15,773 nt of DNA. Origin: JANMAT01 sp031359995 (GTDB lineage Bacteria > Actinomycetota > Acidimicrobiia > Acidimicrobiales > Ilumatobacteraceae). The translations under genes and the position numbers were made by a program. Location of the stretch: positions 1-15,773 of the forward strand of contig JANMAT010000084.1 in the NCBI GenBank assembly GCA_031359995.1, given 5' to 3'. The notes beneath the pieces are model-generated. The model ran no database searches. It saw only the letters and a list, made by a program, of their open reading frames with translations, and was not told the DNA's origin. Positions 6,818 to 13,743 of the stretch are shown one piece after another. Every line of letters begins with the position of its first letter. The stretch's first letter is position 1.

Positions 6818-9139
6818 TCAGGTCGGGCTCAGCCCGCTGCGGAAGCGCCGCAGCCGCAGGCTGTTGGTCACCACGAACACGCTCGACGCCGCCATGGCCA
6901 GCCCGGCGATGACCGGGTTGAGCAGTCCGAGCGCGGCCAGGGGGATGGCGGCGATGTTGTAGGCGAACGCCCAGAACAGGTTGCCCTTGATCGTGGCCAG
7001 CGTGCGGCGCGACAGGGCGAGCGCGTCGCTGGCCACCCGCAGGTCGCCCGACACGATGGTGAGGTCGGCCGCTTCGATGGCCACGTCGGTGCCGGTGCCC
7101 ATGGCGATGCCGAGGTCGGCCTGCGCCAAGGCGGCGGCGTCGTTCACGCCGTCGCCCACCATGGCCACCACGTGACCGGCGTCCTGCAGGCGGCGGACCT
7201 CGGCGACCTTGCCCTCGGGCAGCACGCCGGCGATGACCGCCTCGGGCGCGATGCCCACGGCCGCCGCCACCTGGCGGGCGGTGGCCTCGTTGTCGCCGGT
7301 GAGCAGCACAGGGCGCAGCCCGGCGGCGATGAGGCGGGCCACCGCGTCGGTGCTGGTGGGCTTGAGCTGATCGGCGAGGGCGAGCAGGCCGCGCACCCGA
7401 CCGTCCCAGCCGACGGCGACGACCGTGCGGCCCGAGGCTTCGGCGTCGGCCAGTGCGGTGGTGAGCGCGTCGTCGAGGTGCAGGCCCCAGTCGGCCAGCA
7501 GCGAGGGCCGGCCGGCCACGACGGCGCGCCCGCCGACCACGCCTTCCACACCGAGCCCGGCCCGGGCCCGGAACGACTCGACGGCCGGGAGCGGGCCCAG
7601 CTCGTCGGTGGCCGCCGCCGCGATGGCGCGGGCGATGGGGTGCTCGGCCGCCGCTTCGAGCGCCCCGGCCGTGCGCAGCAGGTCGCCGCGGTCGACCCCG
7701 TCGGCGGGGACGACGGCGGCCAGGGCCATCTGACCGGTGGTGATCGTGCCGGTCTTGTCGAGCACGATCGTGTCGATGCGACGCGTCTGCTCGAGCACCT
7801 CGGGCCCGCGGATCAGGATGCCGAGCTGGGCGCCGCGCCCGGTGCCCACCAGCAGCGCGGTGGGGGTGGCCAGGCCGAGCGCGCACGGGCACGCCACCAC
7901 CAGCACGGCGATGCCCGCGGTGAAGGCGGCCACGGTGGGGTGCCCGGTGGCGAGCCACGCCGCGAACGTGAGCGCGGCCAGCGCCAGCACCACGGGCACG
8001 AACACCGACGAGATGCGGTCGGCCAGGCGCTGGATGGGTGCCTTGCCCGACTGGGCCTGCTCCACGAGCCGGCCGATGCGGGCCAGCGCCGTGTCCTGCC
8101 CGACGCGGGTGGCCCGCACCACCAGGCGGCCGCCGGCGTTCACCGTGGCCCCGATGACGCGGTCGCCCGGTCCGACGTCGACCGGGACCGGTTCGCCGGT
8201 GACCAGCGACGTGTCGACGGCCGACGTGCCGTCCTCCACCATGCCGTCCGTGGCGATCTTCTCGCCGGGGCGGACCACGAAGCGGTCGCCGACGACGAGT
8301 TGAGCGATGGGGACGCGCCGCTCGCGCCCGTCGGCGTCGAGCAGGCCGGCGTCCTTGGCGCCCAGTTCGGCCAGGGCCGCCAGCGCCGCGCCGGCGCGGC
8401 GCTTCGCTCTCGCCTCGAGGTAGCGGCCGGTGAGCAGGAACACCACCACGGCCGAGGCGACCTCCAGGTACAGGTGCTCGCCGGCCACGCCCGAGCGCTC
8501 GGGCCGCCACGACCACGGCATGGTGTAGGCGGTCATGCCGTCGGCGCCCATCATCACCTGGCCGGCGGCGCCCCAGAACAGCGCCCACACCGACCAGCCG
8601 AACGCGGCCAGCACACCGAGCGACACGAGGGTGTCCATGGTGGCGGCGCCGTGGCGGGCGTTGGTGAACGCGGCGCGATGGAACGGCCAGCCGCCCCACA
8701 GCGCCACCGGCGCGGCCAGCGCGAACGCCAGCCACTGCCAGTTGCGGAACTGGAGCGGCGGGATCATGGACAGCACCAGCACCGGCGCGGCGAGCACGGC
8801 CGACACCAGCAGCCGGTGACGCAGGGCCTGCTGATGGGCGGCGTGGGCGTCGACGACCGCGGAGGTGGCGGTGGTCGGCGCGTCGGCCGGGGCGGGAGGG
8901 GGCGGCACGGTGGCGCCGTAGCCGACCGCTTCCACGGCGGCGACGAGTGCCGCGGGGGATTGGCGGGCGGGGTCGAAGGTGACCGCGGCGCGCTCGGTCG
9001 CGTAGTTCACCGACGCGGTCACGCCGTCGAGCTTGTTGAGCTTGCGCTCGATGCGCTGGGCACACGCCGCGCAGGTCATGCCGGTGAGGTCGAGGGTGAT
9101 CTCGGCGGGGGATGGTTCGATCGTGCTGATGTCGGTCAT
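6818..9139 (-). CDS. copA: Copper-exporting P1B-type ATPase
   Basis: This membrane ATPase exports Cu(I) from the cytoplasm. Of its 773 residues, an N-terminal heavy-metal-associated domain comes first (GMTCAAC, C23 and C26), then two membrane helices typical of P1B pumps and more helices including the transport site C417-P418-C419. The actuator loop has TGEPVP, and the P-domain has the phosphorylated aspartate in DKTGT (D461). Also present are the nucleotide-domain EHP, GDGVNDA, and the last helices with YN and MAASS, the P1B-1 (copper) signature. Everything needed for activity is present. ATG 9139 follows the csoR stop after nine bases, and its GAGG overlaps that stop, indicating a csoR-copA operon with coupled translation. 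It is expected to be induced when copper releases CsoR. It converges with the flavoprotein gene, with only 14 bp between the stops. Confidence 0.96.
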   Translation of the reverse strand: MTDISTIEPSPAEITLDLTGMTCAACAQRIERKLNKLDGVTASVNYATERAAVTFDPARQSPAALVAAVEAVGYGATVPPPPAPADAPTTATSAVVDAHAAHQQALRHRLLVSAVLAAPVLVLSMIPPLQFRNWQWLAFALAAPVALWGGWPFHRAAFTNARHGAATMDTLVSLGVLAAFGWSVWALFWGAAGQVMMGADGMTAYTMPWSWRPERSGVAGEHLYLEVASAVVVFLLTGRYLEARAKRRAGAALAALAELGAKDAGLLDADGRERRVPIAQLVVGDRFVVRPGEKIATDGMVEDGTSAVDTSLVTGEPVPVDVGPGDRVIGATVNAGGRLVVRATRVGQDTALARIGRLVEQAQSGKAPIQRLADRISSVFVPVVLALAALTFAAWLATGHPTVAAFTAGIAVLVVACPCALGLATPTALLVGTGRGAQLGILIRGPEVLEQTRRIDTIVLDKTGTITTGQMALAAVVPADGVDRGDLLRTAGALEAAAEHPIARAIAAAATDELGPLPAVESFRARAGLGVEGVVGGRAVVAGRPSLLADWGLHLDDALTTALADAEASGRTVVAVGWDGRVRGLLALADQLKPTSTDAVARLIAAGLRPVLLTGDNEATARQVAAAVGIAPEAVIAGVLPEGKVAEVRRLQDAGHVVAMVGDGVNDAAALAQADLGIAMGTGTDVAIEAADLTIVSGDLRVASDALALSRRTLATIKGNLFWAFAYNIAAIPLAALGLLNPVIAGLAMAASSVFVVTNSLRLRRFRSGLSPT

Positions 9140-9148
9140 GGCGACGCC

Positions 9149-9427
9149 TCAGGTCCGCAGCAGGCGCTTGATGGCCTCGGTGGCCTCGGTGACCTTCCGG
9201 TCGGCGTCGCCCTCGGCGGCCCCGGCCACGCAGTGGCGGACGTGCTCGTCGAGGAGGGTCACGGCCACCCCCTGCAGGGCCTTGGTGGTCGCCGCCACCT
9301 GGGTGAGCACGTCGATGCAGTAGGTGTCCTGATCGACGAGGCGGTGCAGGCCCCGGACCTGGCCCTCGATGCGACGGAGCCGGGCCAGGACCTGGTCCTT
9401 GTGGGCGTGGTAGCCGGGCTGTTCCAT
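9149..9427 (-). CDS. csoR: Copper-sensing transcriptional repressor CsoR
   Basis: This is a 92-residue all-helical DUF156/CsoR-family repressor. Cu(I) binding at an intersubunit site made of Cys-His-Cys makes it leave DNA. The ligands are present: C37 in the second helix, and H62 and C66 in EHVRHC, the copper-type x-C-H-C fingerprint rather than the nickel (RcnR) or formaldehyde (FrmR) type. The N-terminal helix has RLRRIEGQVRGLHR, the family hallmark with DNA-contacting arginines. It is the first gene of an operon with copA, and its own promoter carries a perfect CsoR-type palindrome, so it represses itself and the pump. The start is ATG 9427, with TATCAT six bases upstream. Confidence 0.96.
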   Translation of the reverse strand: MEQPGYHAHKDQVLARLRRIEGQVRGLHRLVDQDTYCIDVLTQVAATTKALQGVAVTLLDEHVRHCVAGAAEGDADRKVTEATEAIKRLLRT

Positions 9428-9433
9428 GCCTCC

Positions 9434-9452
9434 ATGATACCCCCAGGGGGTA
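9434..9452 (-). promoter_or_regulatory. CsoR operator overlapping the csoR-copA promoter
   Basis: TACCCCCAGGGGGTA at 9438-9452 is a perfect 15-bp palindrome of the G-tract type known for actinobacterial CsoR operators. It overlaps TATCAT (9439-9434 on the minus strand), a good -10 box lying six bases before the csoR ATG. A repressor bound here would block RNA polymerase. The short distance to the start codon suggests a leaderless mRNA. The rest of the 133-bp gap (9428-9560) holds only the TAGGGT box of the next gene. Confidence 0.85.
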
Positions 9453-9548
9453 GCTTTCGCCCAGGGACGTTCGTCACCACCACCGGCGGGGAACCGAACC
9501 TTGCCCGTCCGTTGGCCGGCGTCGGCATCGGCCCGTCGGCGGGGTTCC

Positions 9549-9554
9549 TAGGGT
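9549..9554 (+). promoter_or_regulatory. Candidate -10 box of the secreted beta-helix gene
   Basis: TAGGGT lies six bases before ATG 9561, so transcription would begin at or next to the start codon. No proper Shine-Dalgarno site with normal spacing is present, which agrees with leaderless translation. Confidence 0.35.
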
Positions 9555-9560
9555 GGGTCC

Positions 9561-12383
9561 ATGCGCGCACGTCCATCGATGGGCCTGGCTGTGTCGGCTG
9601 CCCTGGGGTTGCTCGCCGCCGCCGCGCCCGTCGCCACCGCGGCGGTGAGCAACGCGGTCACGCCGGGCCCGCTGCGGGTCGACGTCACGTTCCAGAGCAT
9701 CGGCCTGTACTGGCCCATCAGCGACGACGCCAACCGCAACAGCTCGCTGACCCTCGAGTACCGCAAGGTCGGCGAGAGCGCGTGGCGCGCCGGCGCGCCG
9801 GCCATGAAGGCCGAACCCACCACCATCGTCGACGGTGCCCCCCTGGGGCTGCACCACCTGGCCGCCAGCGCGCTGCTGGTGGACCCGGGCACCGCCTACG
9901 AGGTGCGGGGCACGATCGCCGACGCCGACGGCGGCGGCACCACGCAGGTTCTCACCGCGACCACCCGGACCGAACCACGGGCCAGTGCCAGCGGTCGCCA
10001 CCGCGCCGTCGTGCCCGGCGCCGGTGGCGGCGACGGCACCGCCGGCAACCCGTTCCGTGGCCTGCAGACGGCGGCCACTGCCGCCGTGCCGGGCGACATC
10101 TTCGACGTGGCCGCCGGCACCTACGCACCGTTCGCGGTGACGGCGAGCGGCACCGCCGCCGACCCCATCGTGTTCCGGGGTGTCGAAGGCGGTGGCTCGG
10201 TGGTCGACGGCGCCAACACCGACCGCGGCGTGGTCACCATCGGCTCCATCGCCACCAGCGGCGCCCACGTGATCGTCGAGAGCCTCACGATCCAGAACGG
10301 GCACTGGGGCATCGACGCCGACTCCACCCACGACATCACCATCCGCGGCAACGTCATCCGCGACGTCGACTTCGGCATCGTGAACCGCCGCGACAGCGGG
10401 GTCGAGCACGACCAGACGATCGTCGACAACCGCGTGGTGGGGCGCATGGTCTGGCCGGGCACGGGGATCCCCGAGGAGCAGGGCATGGAGCTGCGCGGCG
10501 ACGGCAACGTCGTCGGCTACAACACCGTCGACCACTTCGGCGACTGCATCTCGCTGCAGCCGGGCACGGGCACCTCGTACGGCAACGACGTGGTGGGCAA
10601 CGACGTGAGCTTCTGCGTCGACGACGGCATCCAGACCGACTTCCAGGTGGCCAACGTGCGCGTGTGGCGCAACCGGGCCACCAACACCCGCATGGGCGTG
10701 TCGATCCAGCCGCTGAGGGGCGGGCCCGCCTACATCTTCCGCAACGAGCTCCTCAACATGGAGTCGAACCCGATCAAGATGAACAACAACCCGTCGGGCT
10801 TCGTCGTGTTCCACAACACGTCGGTGAAGACCGGTCCGGGCCTGTACGACCCGGCCGAGGTGTGGCGCAACGCCATCTTCCGCAACAACCTCATGCTCGG
10901 CACCGGGTACGCGTTCGAGTTCACGACCGTCGCCGACGAGGGGTTCCGCGACTTCGACTTCGACGCGTGGGGTTCCGCGCGCGCCGGTACCGTCGGCGAC
11001 CCGTGGTTCAAGTGGGACGGCGTGCGCTACGCGGCACTGGCCGATCTGCAGGGCGCCGGTGTGGAGACCCACGGCGTGGCCGCCGGCTTCGCCGACGTGG
11101 TCGACGCATCGCTGCCGGCGTCGTGGGATCAGGCGGTGGCGCCGGGCAGCCGCGACCTGCGCCTGGCCCCCGGTGCGCCCGAGGTGAATCGGGGCGCGGT
11201 GCTGGCCAACGGCAACGAGGGCTTCGTGACCGACGGCCAGCCCGACATGGGCGCCTTCGAGGCGGGCCAGGGCCCACCGGCCTACGGCCCCCGCACGGGC
11301 AACGCCGTGACCCCGCCCGCCGGTGCGCCGGCGCGGTTCGTGTCGTTCGGGCCCGTCCGCCAGTTCGACACCCGCCGCGGTGACCAGGGCGGGCGCCATC
11401 CCGGCGGCCGGGCCACGCGCGTCTACACGTTGCCCAGCGTGCCGGTCGGTGCCACCGCGGTGACGATGAACGTGACCGCGGTCGACCCCGCCGCCGGTGG
11501 CTACCTGAGCGTGTTCCCGTGCAAAGGGGCGGTGCCCGCCACCAGCTCGCTGAACTACCAACCCGACCGCGGCGCCACGCCGAACCAGGTGACCGTGGCC
11601 GTCTCGGGCGGGCAGGTGTGCGTGCTCTCGCAACAGGACGTCGATCTGGTGATCGACGTGGCCGGCTGGTGGCTGCCCGCCGGCGATTCCGAGTTCGGGG
11701 CCGACCAGCAGCGGCTCTGGGACACCCGCACCCAGGGCGGCGGCGCCGCCGGCAGCGTGCTCGTGCTCGACCTGGCCACGCTGTCGGCCGGGCGTCCCGA
11801 CGTGACGGGCGTGTCGGTGAACCTGACCACCACCGACAGCACCGGCGCCGGGTTCCTCACCGGCTACGACTGCGACACCGCGCGGCCGCTGGCCTCGAAC
11901 GTGAACTTCACGCGCGGCATCACCACGGCCAACCACGCCACGCTCGCGCTGCGCTCGAGCTCGCGCCGCCTGTGCGTGTACGCGTCCAACGCCACCGACA
12001 TCGTCGTCGACCTGACCGGCTGGTGGGTCACCGGCAGCGGCCAGCGGACGCTGCGCACGCTGGCCGTGCCCGACCGCAGCCTCGACACCCGCGAGCCCGG
12101 GGCCCGCACCGGTCGGTTGGTGCCGGGCGGGACGGTGACGATCCACCCGCCGCTCGCCCGCACGCTGTTCGTCAACGTGACCGCCGACGCGGCGATCGGA
12201 CCCGGCTACATCGCGGTGTTCCCGTGCTCGGTCGGGTGGCAGGGCACCTCGACGGTGAACTTCCGCCCCGGCGTGCCGGTGGCCAACGCCGCGCTGGTCG
12301 ACGCCACCAGCGGCGTGTGTGCCCGTTCGAACACGTCGGTGGAGCTGATCTTCGACGTGTTCGGCGAGGCGACCGGCGCCTGA
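9561..12383 (+). CDS. Secreted right-handed beta-helix protein with FN3-like domain and three C-terminal repeat modules
   Basis: This is an exported protein of 940 residues, possibly a polysaccharide-active enzyme or an adhesin. Residues 1 to about 28 form a Sec signal peptide (basic start, LAVSAALGLLAAAAPVATA). Residues about 29-140 look like a fibronectin III domain (SLTLEYRKVG ... GTAYEVRGTI). From about 147 a DUF1565-like entry (GDGTAGNPFRGLQTA) leads into a parallel beta-helix to about 460, with rungs such as HDITIRGNVIRDVDFGIVN and DDGIQTDF. C329 and C352 are one rung apart and could be bridged. RLAPGAPEVNRG ... PDMGAFEAG (about 533-575) is the usual closing segment of such helices. Three modules follow (about 590-710, 715-830 and 835-940), each with DTR, NVT, two cysteines (654/687, 771/805, 889/920) and D-x-x-G/F near the end. 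No LPXTG or membrane anchor is visible, so the modules may attach it to the envelope. The catalytic role is unproven. Confidence 0.9.
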   Translation: MRARPSMGLAVSAALGLLAAAAPVATAAVSNAVTPGPLRVDVTFQSIGLYWPISDDANRNSSLTLEYRKVGESAWRAGAPAMKAEPTTIVDGAPLGLHHLAASALLVDPGTAYEVRGTIADADGGGTTQVLTATTRTEPRASASGRHRAVVPGAGGGDGTAGNPFRGLQTAATAAVPGDIFDVAAGTYAPFAVTASGTAADPIVFRGVEGGGSVVDGANTDRGVVTIGSIATSGAHVIVESLTIQNGHWGIDADSTHDITIRGNVIRDVDFGIVNRRDSGVEHDQTIVDNRVVGRMVWPGTGIPEEQGMELRGDGNVVGYNTVDHFGDCISLQPGTGTSYGNDVVGNDVSFCVDDGIQTDFQVANVRVWRNRATNTRMGVSIQPLRGGPAYIFRNELLNMESNPIKMNNNPSGFVVFHNTSVKTGPGLYDPAEVWRNAIFRNNLMLGTGYAFEFTTVADEGFRDFDFDAWGSARAGTVGDPWFKWDGVRYAALADLQGAGVETHGVAAGFADVVDASLPASWDQAVAPGSRDLRLAPGAPEVNRGAVLANGNEGFVTDGQPDMGAFEAGQGPPAYGPRTGNAVTPPAGAPARFVSFGPVRQFDTRRGDQGGRHPGGRATRVYTLPSVPVGATAVTMNVTAVDPAAGGYLSVFPCKGAVPATSSLNYQPDRGATPNQVTVAVSGGQVCVLSQQDVDLVIDVAGWWLPAGDSEFGADQQRLWDTRTQGGGAAGSVLVLDLATLSAGRPDVTGVSVNLTTTDSTGAGFLTGYDCDTARPLASNVNFTRGITTANHATLALRSSSRRLCVYASNATDIVVDLTGWWVTGSGQRTLRTLAVPDRSLDTREPGARTGRLVPGGTVTIHPPLARTLFVNVTADAAIGPGYIAVFPCSVGWQGTSTVNFRPGVPVANAALVDATSGVCARSNTSVELIFDVFGEATGA
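11330..12380 (+). repeat. Three tandem protein-level modules in the beta-helix protein
   Basis: Three divergent copies of a domain of roughly 110-120 residues lie at about 11330-11690, 11700-12030 and 12060-12380. Each runs in the same order: F/L-D-T-R, a loop, then a strand with MNVTA, VNLTT or VNVTA, then a glycine-rich turn (GGYLSVFPC, GAGFLTGYDC, GPGYIAVFPC), then S-x-NY/NF, then N-x-x, then a second cysteine (QVCVLS, RLCVYA, GVCARS), and last IDVAGWW, VDLTGWW or FDVFGEA. The two cysteines in each copy are 31 to 34 residues apart. The copies are too different in DNA sequence to be a recent duplication. Confidence 0.85.
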
Positions 12384-12393
12384 GCGGTGGCCC

Positions 12394-13647
12394 CTACCTG
12401 AGGCCGAACTGGGCCCGGCCGATCTCGCTCAGGTCGCCGACCGTGGCTCGGTTCGTCCAGTCGGTCTCGTAGTGCTCCTCGGGGAAGTCGAACGGGCTGG
12501 CCCCCCGCTCGAAGCTGTCGAGGCACGCCCGGGCGTAGGCCGCGTTCTTCTCGCACCACGGTGCCACCGGGATGTACATCACGTTGTTCCAGCGCTCCAC
12601 GTTGGCGGCCGGCTCCACCGAGTGGATGATGTCGCCGTGCCACCACACGGTGTCGCCCGGCGCCACTGCCGGGATCGGCGTGAGGGCGGGCAGGAGCACC
12701 TCGTGGTACTCGGGCACCGCGGCGATGGAGCGGCTGGCGGTGGCGCCGCACAGCTCGTCGTCGGGCACGTCGTCGGCCAGCGGCCGCAGCAGCATGTAGG
12801 CCATGGCCGCGGGGATCGGCACCACGTGCAGCACCCCGTCGGACGGCTCGACGTCGTTGAGCGCCGTCCAGCCCTGGAAGGTGCGGAACGCGGAGCACAT
12901 GACCTTGGCCGGGTACTCGTGCACCTCGGTGCGATGGGCGGCGTCCCACGGGTCGTACTCGCGCCAGTCACCGTCGAAAACGGCGCGGTACACCTGCTGG
13001 TAGGCCGGGAGCAGCCAACGCTCGATCTTGCCCGAGTCGGCGTGCGGTGACAGGCCGCGGGCGGCCTCGGCCGGCGGGCGGCGCCGGACGCGGTCGGGGT
13101 AGGCCGAGTCACGGTCAGGATCGAACCATCGCCGACCGTGCGATTCGAACGCCCAGAAGCGGTTCAGGAAGCTCTGCACCGCGGCCATGCTCGGGTGCTG
13201 GCGGGCCTGCACCTGCGGCCGCGACCAGTAGATCGGGAAGATCGACGGACGCCCGTGCTTCAGGCCGCCGAAGATCTCCTCGTCGACGCGCCGGAACTTG
13301 GCGTCGAAGTCGTTCACGTCGACGTAGGCGGCCAGCTCACGGTCCCACGCTTCGGCCTGAGCGCGGGGGAACGTGCCCCGCACGACAGCGCAGCCGCGCC
13401 GGCGGATGGCGGCCACGGTGGCGGCCGGCACCGTAGCGGCGGCGACGTCGGCGAAGGCGACCACGGGCCAGACCTCGCCGCCGGCGGCGCGGGCGGCCAC
13501 GATGGCACCGACCTCGGCCCGCATGCCCGCCTCCACGTCGGCCAATGCACCAGCCACGTCGCCCAGACGGGCCCGCAGCTCGGCCTTCACCGCCCGGATG
13601 GCGGCAGGGATGTCATCGGGGAGCGTGCTGGTGGTGACCGGGGCCAT
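12394..13647 (-). CDS. DUF1479 (YbiU-type) 2-oxoglutarate/Fe(II) dioxygenase homologue
   Basis: This 417-residue cytoplasmic protein resembles the DUF1479/YbiU family, part of the phytanoyl-CoA dioxygenase-like cupin group. The iron facial triad appears intact: H202 and D204 in SPHADSGKIERW, with H342 in WHGDIIHSVEP. R352 about ten residues later is a candidate 2-oxoglutarate carboxylate ligand. Other family-like runs are GCAVVRGTFP, FPIYWSRPQ, FQGWTALNDVEPSDGVLHVVP and PGDTVWWHGD. Start ATG 13647 has no Shine-Dalgarno site, but CAGACT lies six bases before it, as for other possibly leaderless genes here. Family members are poorly characterised and the substrate cannot be inferred. It converges with the beta-helix gene (10 bp between stops) and is divergent from the serine hydrolase. 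Confidence 0.88.
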   Translation of the reverse strand: MAPVTTSTLPDDIPAAIRAVKAELRARLGDVAGALADVEAGMRAEVGAIVAARAAGGEVWPVVAFADVAAATVPAATVAAIRRRGCAVVRGTFPRAQAEAWDRELAAYVDVNDFDAKFRRVDEEIFGGLKHGRPSIFPIYWSRPQVQARQHPSMAAVQSFLNRFWAFESHGRRWFDPDRDSAYPDRVRRRPPAEAARGLSPHADSGKIERWLLPAYQQVYRAVFDGDWREYDPWDAAHRTEVHEYPAKVMCSAFRTFQGWTALNDVEPSDGVLHVVPIPAAMAYMLLRPLADDVPDDELCGATASRSIAAVPEYHEVLLPALTPIPAVAPGDTVWWHGDIIHSVEPAANVERWNNVMYIPVAPWCEKNAAYARACLDSFERGASPFDFPEEHYETDWTNRATVGDLSEIGRAQFGLR

Positions 13648-13672
13648 GTGCCAAGTCTGGCGCACTGTGCCC

Positions 13673-13691
13673 ACCCGCGGCCGCCGCGGGT
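13673..13691. promoter_or_regulatory. Inverted repeat between divergent oxygenase and hydrolase genes
   Basis: ACCCGCGGCCGCCGCGGGT is a perfect inverted repeat with 8-bp arms and a 3-bp centre, midway in the 96-bp divergent gap. It abuts TAGGGT (13691-13696), a possible -10 box of the hydrolase gene, and lies where the -35 region of the minus-strand gene would be if CAGACT (13659-13654) is its -10 box. This placement suits an operator controlling both genes. A chance GC palindrome remains possible. Confidence 0.4.
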
Positions 13692-13743
13692 AGGGTCGCC
13701 GGCGTCGTGCGGGGGTGCGCGACGAGACCATGGGGAGCACGAC

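Noticed and set aside
7172..11383. A 1403-codon open frame on the plus strand, antisense to copA and csoR and running into the beta-helix gene
   Set aside because: It is a high-GC shadow. The protein is a low-complexity mix of R, G, H, A and Q without domains, while the opposite strand has unmistakable CopA and CsoR motifs.
9474..12146. An 890-codon minus-strand frame antisense to the beta-helix gene
   Set aside because: It has biased composition with no recognisable domain. The plus strand carries a signal peptide, beta-helix and repeated modules.
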